DNA from: Paguma larvata
Taxonomy: Eukaryota > Chordata > Mammalia > Carnivora > Viverridae
Reading direction: 5' to 3'
Assembly: GCA_030068075.1 (NCBI GenBank)
Contig: CM057843.1
Location: 37,109,332 to 37,173,331 of the forward strand
Length of the DNA stretch: 64,000 nt
Each line of letters opens with the position of its first letter. The stretch's first letter is position 1. Of the stretch, positions 20,851-30,771 are shown one piece after another. Position numbers and translations under genes: made by a program. The notes under the pieces are model-generated. The model was given only the letters and a program-made list of their open reading frames with translations. It did not search any database and was not told the DNA's origin.

Positions 20851-21540
20851 GATGTTGAACAAGTGGAACTCTCCTACCTCACTGGCGGGAACGTAAAACG
20901 GTATATAGCCTCTTTGGAAAACAGGTTGGCAGTTTCTTAAAACGTTGAAACATACACCTACCAGGTAACCGAGGCATTCTAGTCCTGGGTGTTTACCCAA
21001 GAGAAATCACAGTGTAGGTCTATACAGGGGCGCCTGGGTTAAGCCTCTGACTTGGGCTCAAGTCATGATCTCATGGTTCGTGAGTTCGAGCCCCACGTCA
21101 GGCTCTGTGCTGACAGCTCAGAGCCTGGAGCCTGCTGCCGATTCTGTGTCTCCCTCTCTCTCTGCCCCTCCCATGCTCATGCTCTGTCTCTCTCTCTGTC
21201 AAAACTAAATAAACATTAAAAAAAATTTTTAAAAAGAGCATATGTCCGTACAAAGGCATGTTCATAGCAGCTCTCTATTAGCTCAAAGTTGGAAACAACT
21301 CAAATGTTTATTGATAAATAATGATTTTAAAAAACTGATATATTCGTGCAATGGAATGCTACTCAGCAATAAGAAGACATTAATAATTGACTATGCTGAG
21401 AGAAAGAAGGTAGACACCCTCCCCACAGAGTAGACTGTACGCTTCCATTTTTATAAAATTCTAAGAATACGGATTAACCTCCAGTGACAGAAAGCAGGTG
21501 TTTGCCATGAGGAATGGTGCGTGTGGGGTGGATATTAGAG
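20851..21540 (+). mobile_element. Old L1M, sense, split by a SINE
   Basis: GGAACTCTCCTACCTCACTG through ATTCTAGTCCTGGGTGTTTA, then after the SINE TTCATAGCAGCTCTCTATTA and GCAATGGAATGCTACTCAGC. This is the end of L1 ORF2 and the 3' region, heavily decayed. Confidence 0.7.
21027..21228 (+). mobile_element. Felid tRNA-Lys SINE with head deletion
   Basis: GGGGCGCCTGGGTTAAGCC: about 11 bases of the A-box region (the GGCTCAGTCGG part) are missing. The rest is full length. Confidence 0.9.
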
Positions 21541-21904
21541 AGACTCCGTATTCATTTATGTGTCAGAGAGGTTAGCTCTTTGTCTATGATGTGAATTGCA
21601 AATATTTTTTCCGGTTTGTATTTTTTCTCTTGACTGACCTTTTTTTTTTGGGGGGGAGGGGTGAAGTACAACTTTTTTCTCATGGAGTATAATGTGTCGA
21701 TCTTTTATTTTGTAACTTCTGGATTTTAAGTCCTCCTGAAACCAGCCTTTGCCGTTTCAACGCCATGAGGAATTCTTACACATTTTCTTCTAGCTCTTCT
21801 ATGCTTTCGTTCGTACCTTCAGAGGGCCGGTCCATTTGGAATTTATTCTGGTGCATGGTGTGAGTGGGGGGATATAGTTTTTTCTGCTTCTCTTTTAAAG
21901 TATT
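21541..21904 (-). mobile_element. Old L1 fragment, antisense
   Basis: TTAGCTCTTTGTCTATGATG and the following TTTTTTCCGGTTTGTATTT resemble the reverse complement of L1 ORF2 sequence, also seen at 41075-41130. Confidence 0.5.
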
Positions 21905-22128
21905 GGGGCACTTGGGTGGCTCCATCAGTTAAGCATCCGACTCTCAGTTTCGGCTCAAGTCATGATCTCACGGGTTCGTGGGTTCAAGCCCCGTGTTGGG
22001 CTCTGCGCTGAGAAGCGGAACCTGCTTGGGATTCTCTCTCTCCCTCTCTCTGCCCTTCCCTGACTCATGCTGTCTCTGTCTCTCTCAAAATAAGTAAGTA
22101 AAACTTAAAAAAATAAATAAAATAAAAT
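21905..22128 (+). mobile_element. Felid tRNA-Lys SINE
   Basis: Sense full-length copy with a long A/T tail. AAAGTATT precedes it (21897-21904) and follows it (22129-22136). Confidence 0.9.
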
Positions 22129-22148
22129 AAAGTATTAACACTGATTTT

Positions 22149-22339
22149 GGGGCGCCTGGCTGGCTCAGTCATTTAAGTGTCTGACTTTGGCTCCGGTCCT
22201 GATCTCACAGTTCAGGAGTTTGAGACCCTCTTCGGGCTGTCTGCAGAGCCTGCTTCAGATCCACTGTCTCCCTCGCTCTCTGCCCCTCCCCTGCTCACTC
22301 TCTCTCTCAAAAAAATAAATAAACATTAAATAAATAAAA
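22149..22339 (+). mobile_element. Felid tRNA-Lys SINE
   Basis: Sense copy. Duplication TATTAACACTGATTTT (22133-22148) and TATTAACATTTATTTT (22340-22355). The target overlaps the duplicated sequence of the preceding SINE, so this one landed second. Confidence 0.9.
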
Positions 22340-22538
22340 TATTAACATTTATTTTGAAATGATGCTTTCTTTTCTCCTGGTGTTCTAAAACTATTAGCAT
22401 TGTATATGAAACGATGACTCAGTTTTAGAAGTTTACTTTGGAACTTAGGGGCATCGGGTGGGACATTCATCACCAGTGCTTGAATGTCACCTTGAGAAGC
22501 ACAAGCTGGTTACTTTACAGTAAAAAAAGTTATCTTTG

Positions 22539-22980
22539 TTGTTTTTTTTTAATTTTTTAATGTTTATGTATTTTTTTAATGTTTATTTTTGAGAGGGAGA
22601 GACAGAGTGCAAGTGGGGGAGGGGCAGAGAGAGGAGACACAGTATCCAAAGCAGGTTCCAGGATCTAAGCTGTCAGCACCGAGCCCGACACGGGGCTCAA
22701 ATTCATGAACTGCAAGATCATGACCCGAGTCAAAGTTGGATGCTTAACTGACTGAGCCACCCGAACACCATTAATATTTATTTATTTTGGGGAGAAACAG
22801 AGACAGAGTGCGAGCAGGGGAGGGGCAGAGAGAGAGACGGAGACACCGAATCTGAAGCAGGCTCCAGGCTCCGAGCTGTCAGCACAGAACCTGATGGGGG
22901 AGGCTCGAACCCACGAACTGCGAGATCATGACCTGAGCCAAAGTCAGACGCTTAACCGACTGAGCCACCCAGGCGCCCCC
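22539..22980 (-). mobile_element. Two tandem SINEs inside one target duplication
   Basis: Two antisense SINE units lie head to tail (about 22551-22770 and 22771-22980). The pair is bounded by one perfect 14-bp duplication AAAAGTTATCTTTG at 22525-22538 and 22981-22994. No duplication is seen around either unit alone. Confidence 0.85.
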
Positions 22981-22994
22981 AAAAGTTATCTTTG

Positions 22995-24439
22995 AGGCCA
23001 ACGTTTATTTTATTTTAGGACTCATGGTGTTTGTTTTTTTTCTTGCCAAATAGAAATTCGGTAGATGGGAGGGGGTAATTTCCAGTAGGTTGCTAAAGAA
23101 GAGAGTTTACAGTGGGGGAACAGAGGATGCAAAACAACAAACGTAAACAGCACAGTAGAAAAAATTCTTTTTTGCTGCCTTGGTCTTTCACAGCTCTTAT
23201 CATAACTCCCATCGAACCATAGGTCAGAGAGAGGAATTGTTTTCTAGCTGGAAGCCATCCCTTCTCGGTATTTGCCCTGCGGCAGAGAAGTCTTTGGTTT
23301 CTATTTGTTGCAGTTTGAACCAGACTTAGATTTACTGTGTGGCAGTATCAGAGGGAAGCATTTCAGAAACAACACTGCCCTCTGACCTCAACGCAGTAAT
23401 AGTCGAATTCAGACAATACTGTTAACTTGTTTTCATTCACTCGATCACCCACTTTATTAATGTTAGATCATCTGCTGGGTACCAGACACCGTCCCTACCA
23501 TCAGGCGGCCGGCCGGCCCCATGGGAAATGTCTCACCCAGGGAGGACCGGGGGTGGGGGGCGGGGGTGAGGAACGCCGACAGGGATGCGGACGAAGGGCA
23601 GCTCGGTGTGGGGGAGGCAGAGGAGACTTCCGGAAGAGCGGATACCTAAATTGAGTTATGACACACGAGTAGGAATAGGACAGAAAACGAGAGGGGAAGA
23701 GTACTCTAGGGAGGGGTATGGCGTAGATAAAGGCATAGACACGTGACGTGTTCTGGGAAGTATAAATTCTAGCAACCAGAATATAGGAGCAAGGAAAGAA
23801 TGGGTGAGAGACCCGGCTGGAGAGGTAAGCAAGGGTTGGACTGTGGAGGATCGGAAACTGACTTTCCCTGGAGGGCAGTGGGGAGCCATTCTAAGGTATC
23901 CAGCAGGGGAGCGGAAGGACCTGATTTATGTCTTAGAAACCGCCCTGTGGCCTGATCTACTCTGTATGTTTAAAGGTATAGGCTGGAGGGGAGCCGCCAA
24001 AAGGCACGGATACCTCGCAGAACAGCCTTCATTCACACCGAAACCAACCGCGGAAGCCAGGGAGAGCCTCCTAGGTCCAGCGAGTTCCAAGCTGAGCTTG
24101 CCCCAAGGTGGCAAGTCTGTCTGAGGAACCTGCAATTTTCTGGAAAAGTCAGCCCTGTCCCTATAGCATTACCGGGAAAGACAGGAGGTCCAGACTTATG
24201 CTGTATAGAGAGGCCCGTTGGGTTTGGGGTAGGCCAGGGGTTGGGGGGCGGGGGACGGCTCAGGAAAATTGAGAGATCTTGTTGGGAATCTCTCCAAAGA
24301 GAGTAGCCCTTTGGGTAGAGGTTGGAAAAGAGAGAAGAACCCTCTTCCCCTGCCATGAGCAGGGGCTCCCAACCCAGGTGAGACGGGAGGGTCAGGAGCA
24401 CTAAGGCAAATGTCACTTGTAACTTTAAAACAAAGAGTC
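22995..24439. other. Upstream flank of PECAM1
   Basis: No repeat clearly recognised. CpG- and G-rich at 23500-23610. Open frames of 60-127 codons on both strands look like chance. Confidence 0.45.
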
Positions 24440-24694
24440 CGCATCCAGTGGCCCCTCAGGAAATCGAGTCATTTCCGGAGGGGATATCAGGCCAGCCCAT
24501 GCTTCATTGTTCCCAGTTTCCAGCAATGGCAGCCATTACCTGACCAGCACGGTAGCCAGTGTCTCTGCTGGTGGTGCCAGGGTGGATTCTCTGCTTTCAC
24601 AGGGCGGATTTGTCCGTGCCACGTGGGAAGTGTCTTCTGCCCCAGGGGCATGGCCCAAAGGCAGAACTAACTGCCTGAAGTCTTTGCTCTCAGG
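24440..24694 (+). promoter_or_regulatory. PECAM1: Putative PECAM1 proximal promoter and 5' UTR
   Basis: No TATA box is seen at a usual distance upstream of the ATG. Two ETS-type cores lie close together: CAGGAAAT at 24457-24464 and an inverted TTCCGG at 24473-24478. A GATA core follows at 24483-24486. Further down are a GC box, GGGCGG (24602-24607), and an E-box, CACGTG (24620-24625). The human PECAM1 promoter is known to be TATA-less and driven by GATA and ETS factors in endothelial and myeloid cells, so the arrangement fits. A start site near 24500 would give a 5' UTR of about 200 bases; that position is inferred. Confidence 0.55.
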
Positions 24695-24758
24695 ATGAAG
24701 CTGGAAGGGGCCCAGGAGGGCAAGATGTGGCTCGGAGTGCTGCTGGCGCTTCTGCTTT
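24695..24758 (+). CDS. PECAM1: PECAM1 exon 1 (coding part): signal peptide
   Basis: Starts at ATG 24695 with A at -3 and encodes MKLEGAQEGKMWLGVLLALL plus LC, the signal peptide with a leucine-rich core. It corresponds to the human start, which ends MWLGVLLTLLLC. A second in-frame ATG at 24725 (Met11, just before WLG) also has A at -3 and could serve as an alternative start leaving a shorter signal peptide. The exon ends with the T of the Cys codon, followed by the donor GTGAGT. The next intron is only 87 bp and has no in-frame stop. Confidence 0.95.
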
Positions 24759-24845
24759 GTGAGTTTTTACTCTTTTTCCACATTTCCTTACACTTCATGA
24801 GAATCAAAGCTAATGAAATCAACATATTTCTCCTGTCTTTTCCAG

Positions 24846-24872
24846 GTTCCAGCCTTGAAGGACAAGAAAACC
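24846..24872 (+). CDS. PECAM1: PECAM1 exon 2: end of signal peptide, mature N-terminus
   Basis: A 27-base exon between acceptor TTTTCCAG and donor GTAAGT. It completes the Cys codon and encodes SSLEGQEN, identical to the human sequence around the signal-peptidase site; the mature chain is expected to start at Gln of QEN. It ends in phase 1. Mini-exons of this size are usual at this place in PECAM1 genes. Confidence 0.93.
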
Positions 24873-25794
24873 GTAAGTTGTAAAGTTTCTACCTAGCTTC
24901 GCTGTGTCTTTTCAGGATTCTTAACACTCACAATGAATCGTTTGGGTTTCATGTTTATAACAACTGAGAAAAATATTCCAATTGAGAGCTAAAGTCTATT
25001 TCCTTCTGGCATTTTTAGAAGGCTTTTAGAAGACGATGTGTCTTCTCAGCCAAGTTCTAATCAGCATGTTGTAGAAGTCGCGTGCATTTTTTTTCTAGAA
25101 ACAAGCGAATCGCTATTTGTCAGGATTGGGAAAGTGGTAAAAAAGGAGTGATTCCATAATTTGTTTTTTGTCGTTTTCCCATAAATTTCTTATGTTCATA
25201 TTCTCCCTTAGCCCCCATTGTTGTTGTTTTTTTTCCCACAAATGAGATACAATCAATTTGTTAGATTCATGAAGACAGAACATAAATTGTTAGGACTTTT
25301 TCTTCTAAATGATCTAAAGCAGGTATCGGGTTTCGCTTCATCGGCCTGTGAGGCTATGATGATGTTTGTAACGTTTCGCGCTTTTGTGCACAGGAAGGGG
25401 GGCTTCTGCCTGTCTTTAAATTTGGCTTATGGTCCACTTTAGAGCTAATTTTGAATCTTTTAAGGTAAGATGCAGGCGGTTGTATACTTCTTTGAGATGG
25501 TGTGCACGATGACGCTGGTTTGCTGAGCCCAGGCTTGGGGCAGTGGCTCTGGGATTGGGAGGGCCAGTGCGGCCACCGGCAAAGCCAGTCTGCTGGGCTG
25601 CCGTCCACGTGCTTTAGTGGGCATTTGGCTCCCCCAGCAACTCATGGAGACAGGATACCCATGATCTTCGTAAACTTCCTAATGGACCGATAATGTCTCT
25701 GTGACTGGCCCAAGTGAGAGCCAGTTAGTGGGGCGTTAGTGCTGGAACCGCCACTGTTTGAAATACGGCTCCAGACTGAGAGCCGTAGGCCCCA

Positions 25795-25920
25795 CTCAGA
25801 TCCTTAAAGCCACTTTGACTTGGCCTCTTTGCGCCTTTTTTCCCAATCTGCAGAATGGGGATGATAAGAGAATTGATCCCACGGGGTCTGTATGAGGATG
25901 AGATTAGATAAAAGATGACC
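25795..25920 (-). mobile_element. MIR
   Basis: Antisense MIR: CAATCTGCAGAATGGGGATG, then GGATGAGATTAGATAAAAGA. Confidence 0.65.
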
Positions 25921-26199
25921 TGGTGAGCAGGACTAACAATAGTTTAGTGTCTGGTCCTAGCTCTCCACAATCATGGCGCCCGCGCTGCCCCTGTCTGTCC
26001 ACTGCTGTGCAGGCCCCCAGCTCTCATCGGCACCACGCCCTGAAAACACGCGGGTTGCTGGGCTTCTGCTTCCCAGGACCTCCGGTCTCTCCCACCTTCC
26101 CTACCTCACATGGACGTATATCGCTCCCTTCCCAGGGTTCCTGGAGAAGGGCCTTTGTACCTTCAGGGAAGACCTCAGAACGGTAGGACTTGGAGCAGG

Positions 26200-26325
26200 G
26201 AGACCCCCCACCGCTTCCTCAGACCTTGTTTTACACTTGAGGGGACCGAGGCTCAGAGGCCATGAGGTACTTGTGTGTGGTCAGCACTGGGTGTTAGCAG
26301 AGCGAGGACTAGGACCGGGTCTCCC
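26200..26325 (+). mobile_element. MIR
   Basis: Sense MIR core: ACTTGAGGGGACCGAGGCTC, then GGTCAGCACTGGGTGTTAGC. Confidence 0.6.
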
Positions 26326-27283
26326 ATTCCTTAGGTCGCCCAAGACCGTGCTGACAACACGTTTGACGTGCACGACCTGCTGGCTGGCTCCACACTGCCT
26401 GCTCTGTGGTGGAGCCTCGGTCAGCCTTGGCCCTTTTCCCTCCTTTTATCCCAGTCTCCCCCACCCAGCTCCAGCCGGCCCGCCAGCCTCAGGAGATGAC
26501 CTCAACTTCATCTTCACCTACAAAACTGCAGTCTGGAGGGAATTAACCTCTACTTCCCGCCCTGCCCTGGCTACAGGCTTATCTGTCTCCCCACCCATCC
26601 TCCCGGCTTCCCTCCCAGCTTCAGAGATGTCAGCCCCTGTGGCTGAACGGGGCCAGCCTGTCCACCTGGGCTCTGAGCCCATCACTCATCCGCCCCGATC
26701 TCGCTCTATCCTTTATTCAGCCCGCCACCCCACGTTTAGTGCCTCTGTTCCCCACCCCGTTCTGGCTCTTTCTCCTCAGTCTACAAATGCAATTGGTAGT
26801 TACTGGGGTTTTTTTTTTTTAGGAAAAAGAAAAATCACAAACAACCTACCTCCTTCCATTATCTTGTGTCTCCCCCACCCCCATCCCCTATGTATCCACT
26901 CCCTTCCTCAAATTTCTGTTTATAATTGCTGTCTCTGCTTCCTCAGCTCTTTGTCTGCCCTCACTTAGTACTCTGGTCTTAGCCTCCATACCTCGCCGCC
27001 ACCGGAATCCTCTCACTAAGGGGTCACCCAGCACCTGTACTACCAGACGCCACGAACACTCCTAGCCCTCACCTTTCTGGACCCCTGTGCTGCCTTTACA
27101 CAGAGCCTCCTTCCTTGACCTTCTAGACTCTTCCTTGGTGTTCTCCTAACCCTCTGACAGACCCTCCTCCTCTATTGTTAATGACAGTACATTCACAGTG
27201 TGGTGCAAACATTTCCACCGTCTAGTTCCAGAATATTTTTGTCACCCCAGAAAACAAGTCCTTTTTCATCAATAAATATTCTC

Positions 27284-27314
27284 TTAACCGACTGAGCCAC
27301 CCAGGTGCCCCTTA
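27284..27314 (-). mobile_element. 31-bp SINE head remnant with perfect 18-bp duplication
   Basis: Only the first 28 or so bases of the SINE (antisense TTAACCGACTGAGCCACCC and the GGTGCCCC end) are present. They are flanked by TCATCAATAAATATTCTC at 27266-27283 and 27315-27332, identical over 18 bp. No body or A-tail is present. Confidence 0.88.
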
Positions 27315-27459
27315 TCATCAATAAATATTCTCAAGTGCACCCCTTCCCCCAGTCTCACTGCACCTGCCCTACCACAGGCTTTGTAGGTTTTCACTTGAAC
27401 CATGTTCCAGGATGTGTGCAGGCCTCCAGTCTCTCCCTCCAGCCCATAGTGATCTTTCT

Positions 27460-27575
27460 TTCTTTCTTTCTTCTCTCTCTCTCTTTCTTTCTCTCTCTCT
27501 CTCTCTCTCCTCCCTTCCTTCCTTCCTTCCTTCCTTCCTTCCTTCCTTCCTTCCTTCCTTCCTTTCTTTCTCTCA
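27460..27575 (+). repeat. (CTTT)n (CT)n (CCTT)n compound microsatellite
   Basis: The CCTT part (27513-27564) has about 13 units; on the minus strand it reads as GGAA repeats. It forms open frames made of Ser/Leu/Pro repeats, which are artefacts. Confidence 0.93.
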
Positions 27576-27780
27576 ATTTAATTTAAATTATTTTTAAGAG
27601 AGAGAGAAAGAGCATGAGCAGGGGAGGGGCAGAAAGAGAGAGGGGAACATAGAATCCAAAACAAGCTCCAGGCTCTGAGCCATCAGCACAGAGCTCAATG
27701 CAGGGTTCTAACTCATGAACTGTGAGATCATGACCTGAGCTGAAGTCAGATGCTTAACTGACTGAGCCACCCAGGCGCCC
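27460..27780 (-). mobile_element. SINE with microsatellite tail
   Basis: Antisense SINE (body about 27592-27780, ending GAGCCACCCAGGCGCCCC). Its tail side is a long CTTT, CT and CCTT array. SINE plus array sit inside a perfect 17-bp duplication CCCATAGTGATCTTTCT at 27443-27459 and 27781-27797, so the array grew from the A-rich tail. Confidence 0.93.
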
Positions 27781-28180
27781 CCCATAGTGATCTTTCTAAA
27801 GCTCCAGTGTCATCCTGTCACACTTCCCCCACCCCCCAAATACCCTTAGACAGGCCCAGCTTGTCAGCACCCGTACACAACACCCTCTGTTCTGGCACCT
27901 CCTACCTAGCCCGCCTGGCCCCTCGGGCCCCATATTCTAGTTTCTGTAATTAATGCCCAGAATGCCTTGATGTCTTGGTTCTAGGCAGTTTTGCCATAAA
28001 CATCTTTGCTGTAAACATTTTCGCTGCATAACTAATAGGCCGGAAGTAAATTTTGTCATGCAAGGTTAAAAAAAAAATTGGTTGACAGCTGGTTTTATCA
28101 ACTGGTTGAGTTTGGTTTCATATCTCCATTGACATGTACTCTGTTTTTATGTTACATAAATCTTAGCCCTCATGATGCTC

Positions 28181-28274
28181 TATACAGTGGTATATGATAT
28201 ATATACAGTGGTATATGGTGTATATACTCTATACAGTGGTATATGGTATATATACAGTGGTATATGGTCTGTAC
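28181..28274 (+). repeat. Imperfect tandem repeat
   Basis: Four copies of TATACAGTGGTATATGG-type units, 21-28 bp long, with TATATA linkers. Confidence 0.88.
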
Positions 28275-28464
28275 AGCAGAATTTTGAACCCACACTTCCC
28301 CTAGAACTTTGGAGCAGCTCTCAGTGGACATGTAACAATCTACCAAGAACAAACAAGAGTATAGGAGGTAATACAGTTTCACAATGTAGTACAAGGTTCC
28401 GTTACAAAAATACATCCTGGTATTTGGAAACTATACCTCTCTCTCTCTTTCTCTCTTTTATTTT

Positions 28465-28806
28465 ATTTTTTTTAAGTAGGCTGTACACCCAACATGGGGC
28501 TCAAACTTATTACCCAGAGATCAAGAGTTGGATGCTCTAGGGGCACCTGGGTGGCTCGGTCAGTTAAGTGTCTGACAGGTTCAGGTCATGATCTCATGGT
28601 TTGTGAGTTCGAACCCTGTGTCTGGCTCTGTGCTGACAGCTTAGAGCCTGGAGCCTGCTTCAGATTCTATGTCTCCCTCTCTCCCTGCTCCTCCCCTGCT
28701 TGTGTTCTGTCTCTCTCTGTCTTTCAAAAATAAATAAACTTTAAAAATTTATTAAAAAAAAAAAGAGAGAGTTGGATGCTCTACCTACAGAGCCAGCCAG
28801 GCACCC
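28465..28806 (-). mobile_element. Older short carnivore SINE, split by a younger one
   Basis: AAGTAGGCTGTACACCC and GAGATCAAGAGTTGGATGCT lie before the young SINE; CTACCTACAGAGCCAGCCAG lies after it. Together they make one antisense short CAN-SINE. Confidence 0.85.
28540..28767 (+). mobile_element. Felid tRNA-Lys SINE nested in older SINE
   Basis: Sense full-length copy. Perfect 16-bp duplication AGAGTTGGATGCTCTA at 28524-28539 and 28768-28783, taken from the older SINE. Confidence 0.95.
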
Positions 28807-29199
28807 TAAAACTATACTTCTCTTAATAAGGAAGAAGCTTTAGTAAAAAAAGAATGAGGAGACCCATCAATAAGAAAAAAATAATAATAATACTATGAAC
28901 AAAAGACTTTGAAGACAAATGCTTATGTACAATCCTTTGAAATAAAGTCAGTTCTTTACATAGAATTGCCATGTATCTACACACATTTTAAATGTATTCA
29001 GTGATTTTTTTACCGTAGTTTTTCTAATTTTGTTATTCATTTTTCCTGTTTTGTTATGTCCTCTTTCATGAATGTCCCTCTTTTATTTTTCATGATTTTA
29101 TCTTTTATTGTAAAATGGCTTTATGACAAATTAGTTACGTGTGAAAATGTTTGCAGCAAAGATGTTTACCGTGAAAATACCAAACCTGTGATGTCTCAT

Positions 29200-29465
29200 G
29201 CCCCCGTGTCCTGGAACACACTGTTCTCCTGGCCGGAGCACCCCACCACCCATTCTTGGCCTGATCCAAGCCTTGGTTCAGAGGTCACTTCCTTCACACT
29301 TTCCTTGGCCTCCCCAGAGCCACCCTAGTTTTTGGTGCTTAATTCATCGTACTTCAGTCATCTGGGTCCCCAGCAGCCCATACGGTCTAGGACAGCAGGG
29401 CTGATTTCTCATTCATCTTGTAACCCCAGTACCCGACACAGGTGCTCACTAAATGTTTCACTGAA
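29200..29465. mobile_element. L2-like fragment
   Basis: Low-complexity C/T-rich sequence followed by CAGTACCCGACACAGGTGCT and ACTAAATG, the usual end of L2-type repeats on the + strand. Confidence 0.4.
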
Positions 29466-30124
29466 GGAGACCCAAACCGAACTTGGAGATGCTTGAGATT
29501 CAGATGAGACGGGTCCGCGCATTCTCTGCTGAGCACCAAAGTTCATCGGGGGCTCCCTGTAATTTTCCTGACAACAATGGGGGGGGGGCGCCTTTCCTCC
29601 CTCCCCTTTCTGAGTCATTTCCAGGTTGGCTAAAACACTGACTGAGTCATGATGCCTCATCTTCCCAAGAAGCATGGCATCCGCTGACTGGGGAGCTCGA
29701 GGTACAAGGAAGCAGCCTCTTCTTTCAGGGTCTGGGCATCTGGCATGATGGTCCCTTATCTGTGCAGTGGTGACTTTGTTACCATGGATTCCCCTCCATC
29801 AGCCTTCATCTGTCCAGGTTGAAAAGATCTGACCTCTTTAGGCTGCTGCCTAACCCCAACCTTTCATCACAATGTTTCGGTAAAGAAGGTGTGGATCCTT
29901 CTCTCTAGAACAAATGCACACTTGCATATACTGGAAGGTGGTTTGTGGGCCCCCTACTGCCCACCCCTGAACCTCCTGGGGCCGGGGAGCCCGGATGTGA
30001 ACACTCACTCTGTTGCGTAAATAATGAGGCCTATACACAGTAATCCAGCCTGGCTCTTCCTGGACAGTTTTTTTTACAAAGAGGACAATGTTTTCAGCAT
30101 TATCTTAATAATCAGGTAGAGATT

Positions 30125-30610
30125 TTAAAAGATTAGTTGAGTGGTGTATTGTTCCTTAACAAATTACCCCAAAATTTAGTGGCTTGAGATCACGATTTAT
30201 GGGGCACCTGGGTAGCTCAGTCAGTTAAGCATCCGACTCTTGATTTGGGCTCAGGTCATGATCTCACGGTTCATGGGTTCGAGCCTCGCATGGGGCTCTG
30301 TGCTGTCGGTGGGATTCTCTCTCACCCTCTCTTTCTGCCCCTCCCCAGCTTGCATGAGCACACATGTGCGTACTCTCTCCCTCAAAAATAAATAAACTTC
30401 AAGAAAAAAGATAACAATTATTACCTCACAGCTTCTGAGGGTCAGGAATCTGAGGAGTTCTGGCTCAGGGTCTGTCAGGAGATTGCCCATAAAAAGCTGG
30501 TCAGGATTACAATGATCTGAGGGCTTGTTTGAGGCCAGGCGATTTGCTTTTAAGCTCCCTTATGTGGCTCTGGGCCTCTCTACCGGGATCCTCATGGAGC
30601 AGCTGATTTT
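30125..30610. mobile_element. Old interspersed repeat, split by a SINE
   Basis: TTCCTTAACAAATTACCCCA and TTAGTGGCTTGAGATCAC before the SINE, and ACCTCACAGCTTCTGAGGGT plus CAGGAATCTGAGGAGTTCTG after it, belong to a common old mammalian repeat. I could not name its family. Confidence 0.45.
30201..30405 (+). mobile_element. Felid tRNA-Lys SINE
   Basis: Sense copy GGGGCACCTGGGTAGCTCAG with shortened middle (GCTGTCGGTGGGATTCTC) and tail AATAAATAAACTTCAAG. Confidence 0.9.
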
Positions 30611-30771
30611 GCACAGAGTGAGTGACCCCCCAAAAAGCAAAGAGTGCTCAAGACAAAAGTTGCAAGGTCTTTTATAACCTAAACTCAGAAGCAGCGAGCA
30701 AGCATGTCAATATTTTTGGGTCCCAAGAACAACCCTGGTACGATGTGGGAAGGGATAAAATGCAGGTGTGA

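Larger units (their letters stand above)
27986..29178. mobile_element. Inverted-repeat element (probable old DNA transposon)
   Basis: 27986-28035 and 29131-29178 are imperfect inverted copies of about 45 bp, sharing AAACATCTTTGCTG, AAACATTTTC and TAACTAA. The interior is about 1.1 kb, AT-rich, without a long open frame, and contains two nested SINEs. This is the expected form of a non-autonomous DNA transposon. Flanking duplications are not clear; the family was not identified. Confidence 0.55.

Noticed and set aside
1..24400. A second gene upstream, as a neighbour of PECAM1
   Set aside because: No spliced coding signal or recognisable protein was found on either strand; open frames are short, overlapping or repeat-derived.
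27305..27597. Ser/Leu/Pro-repeat and Lys/Glu/Arg-repeat proteins
   Set aside because: They come entirely from the CT/CCTT microsatellite.
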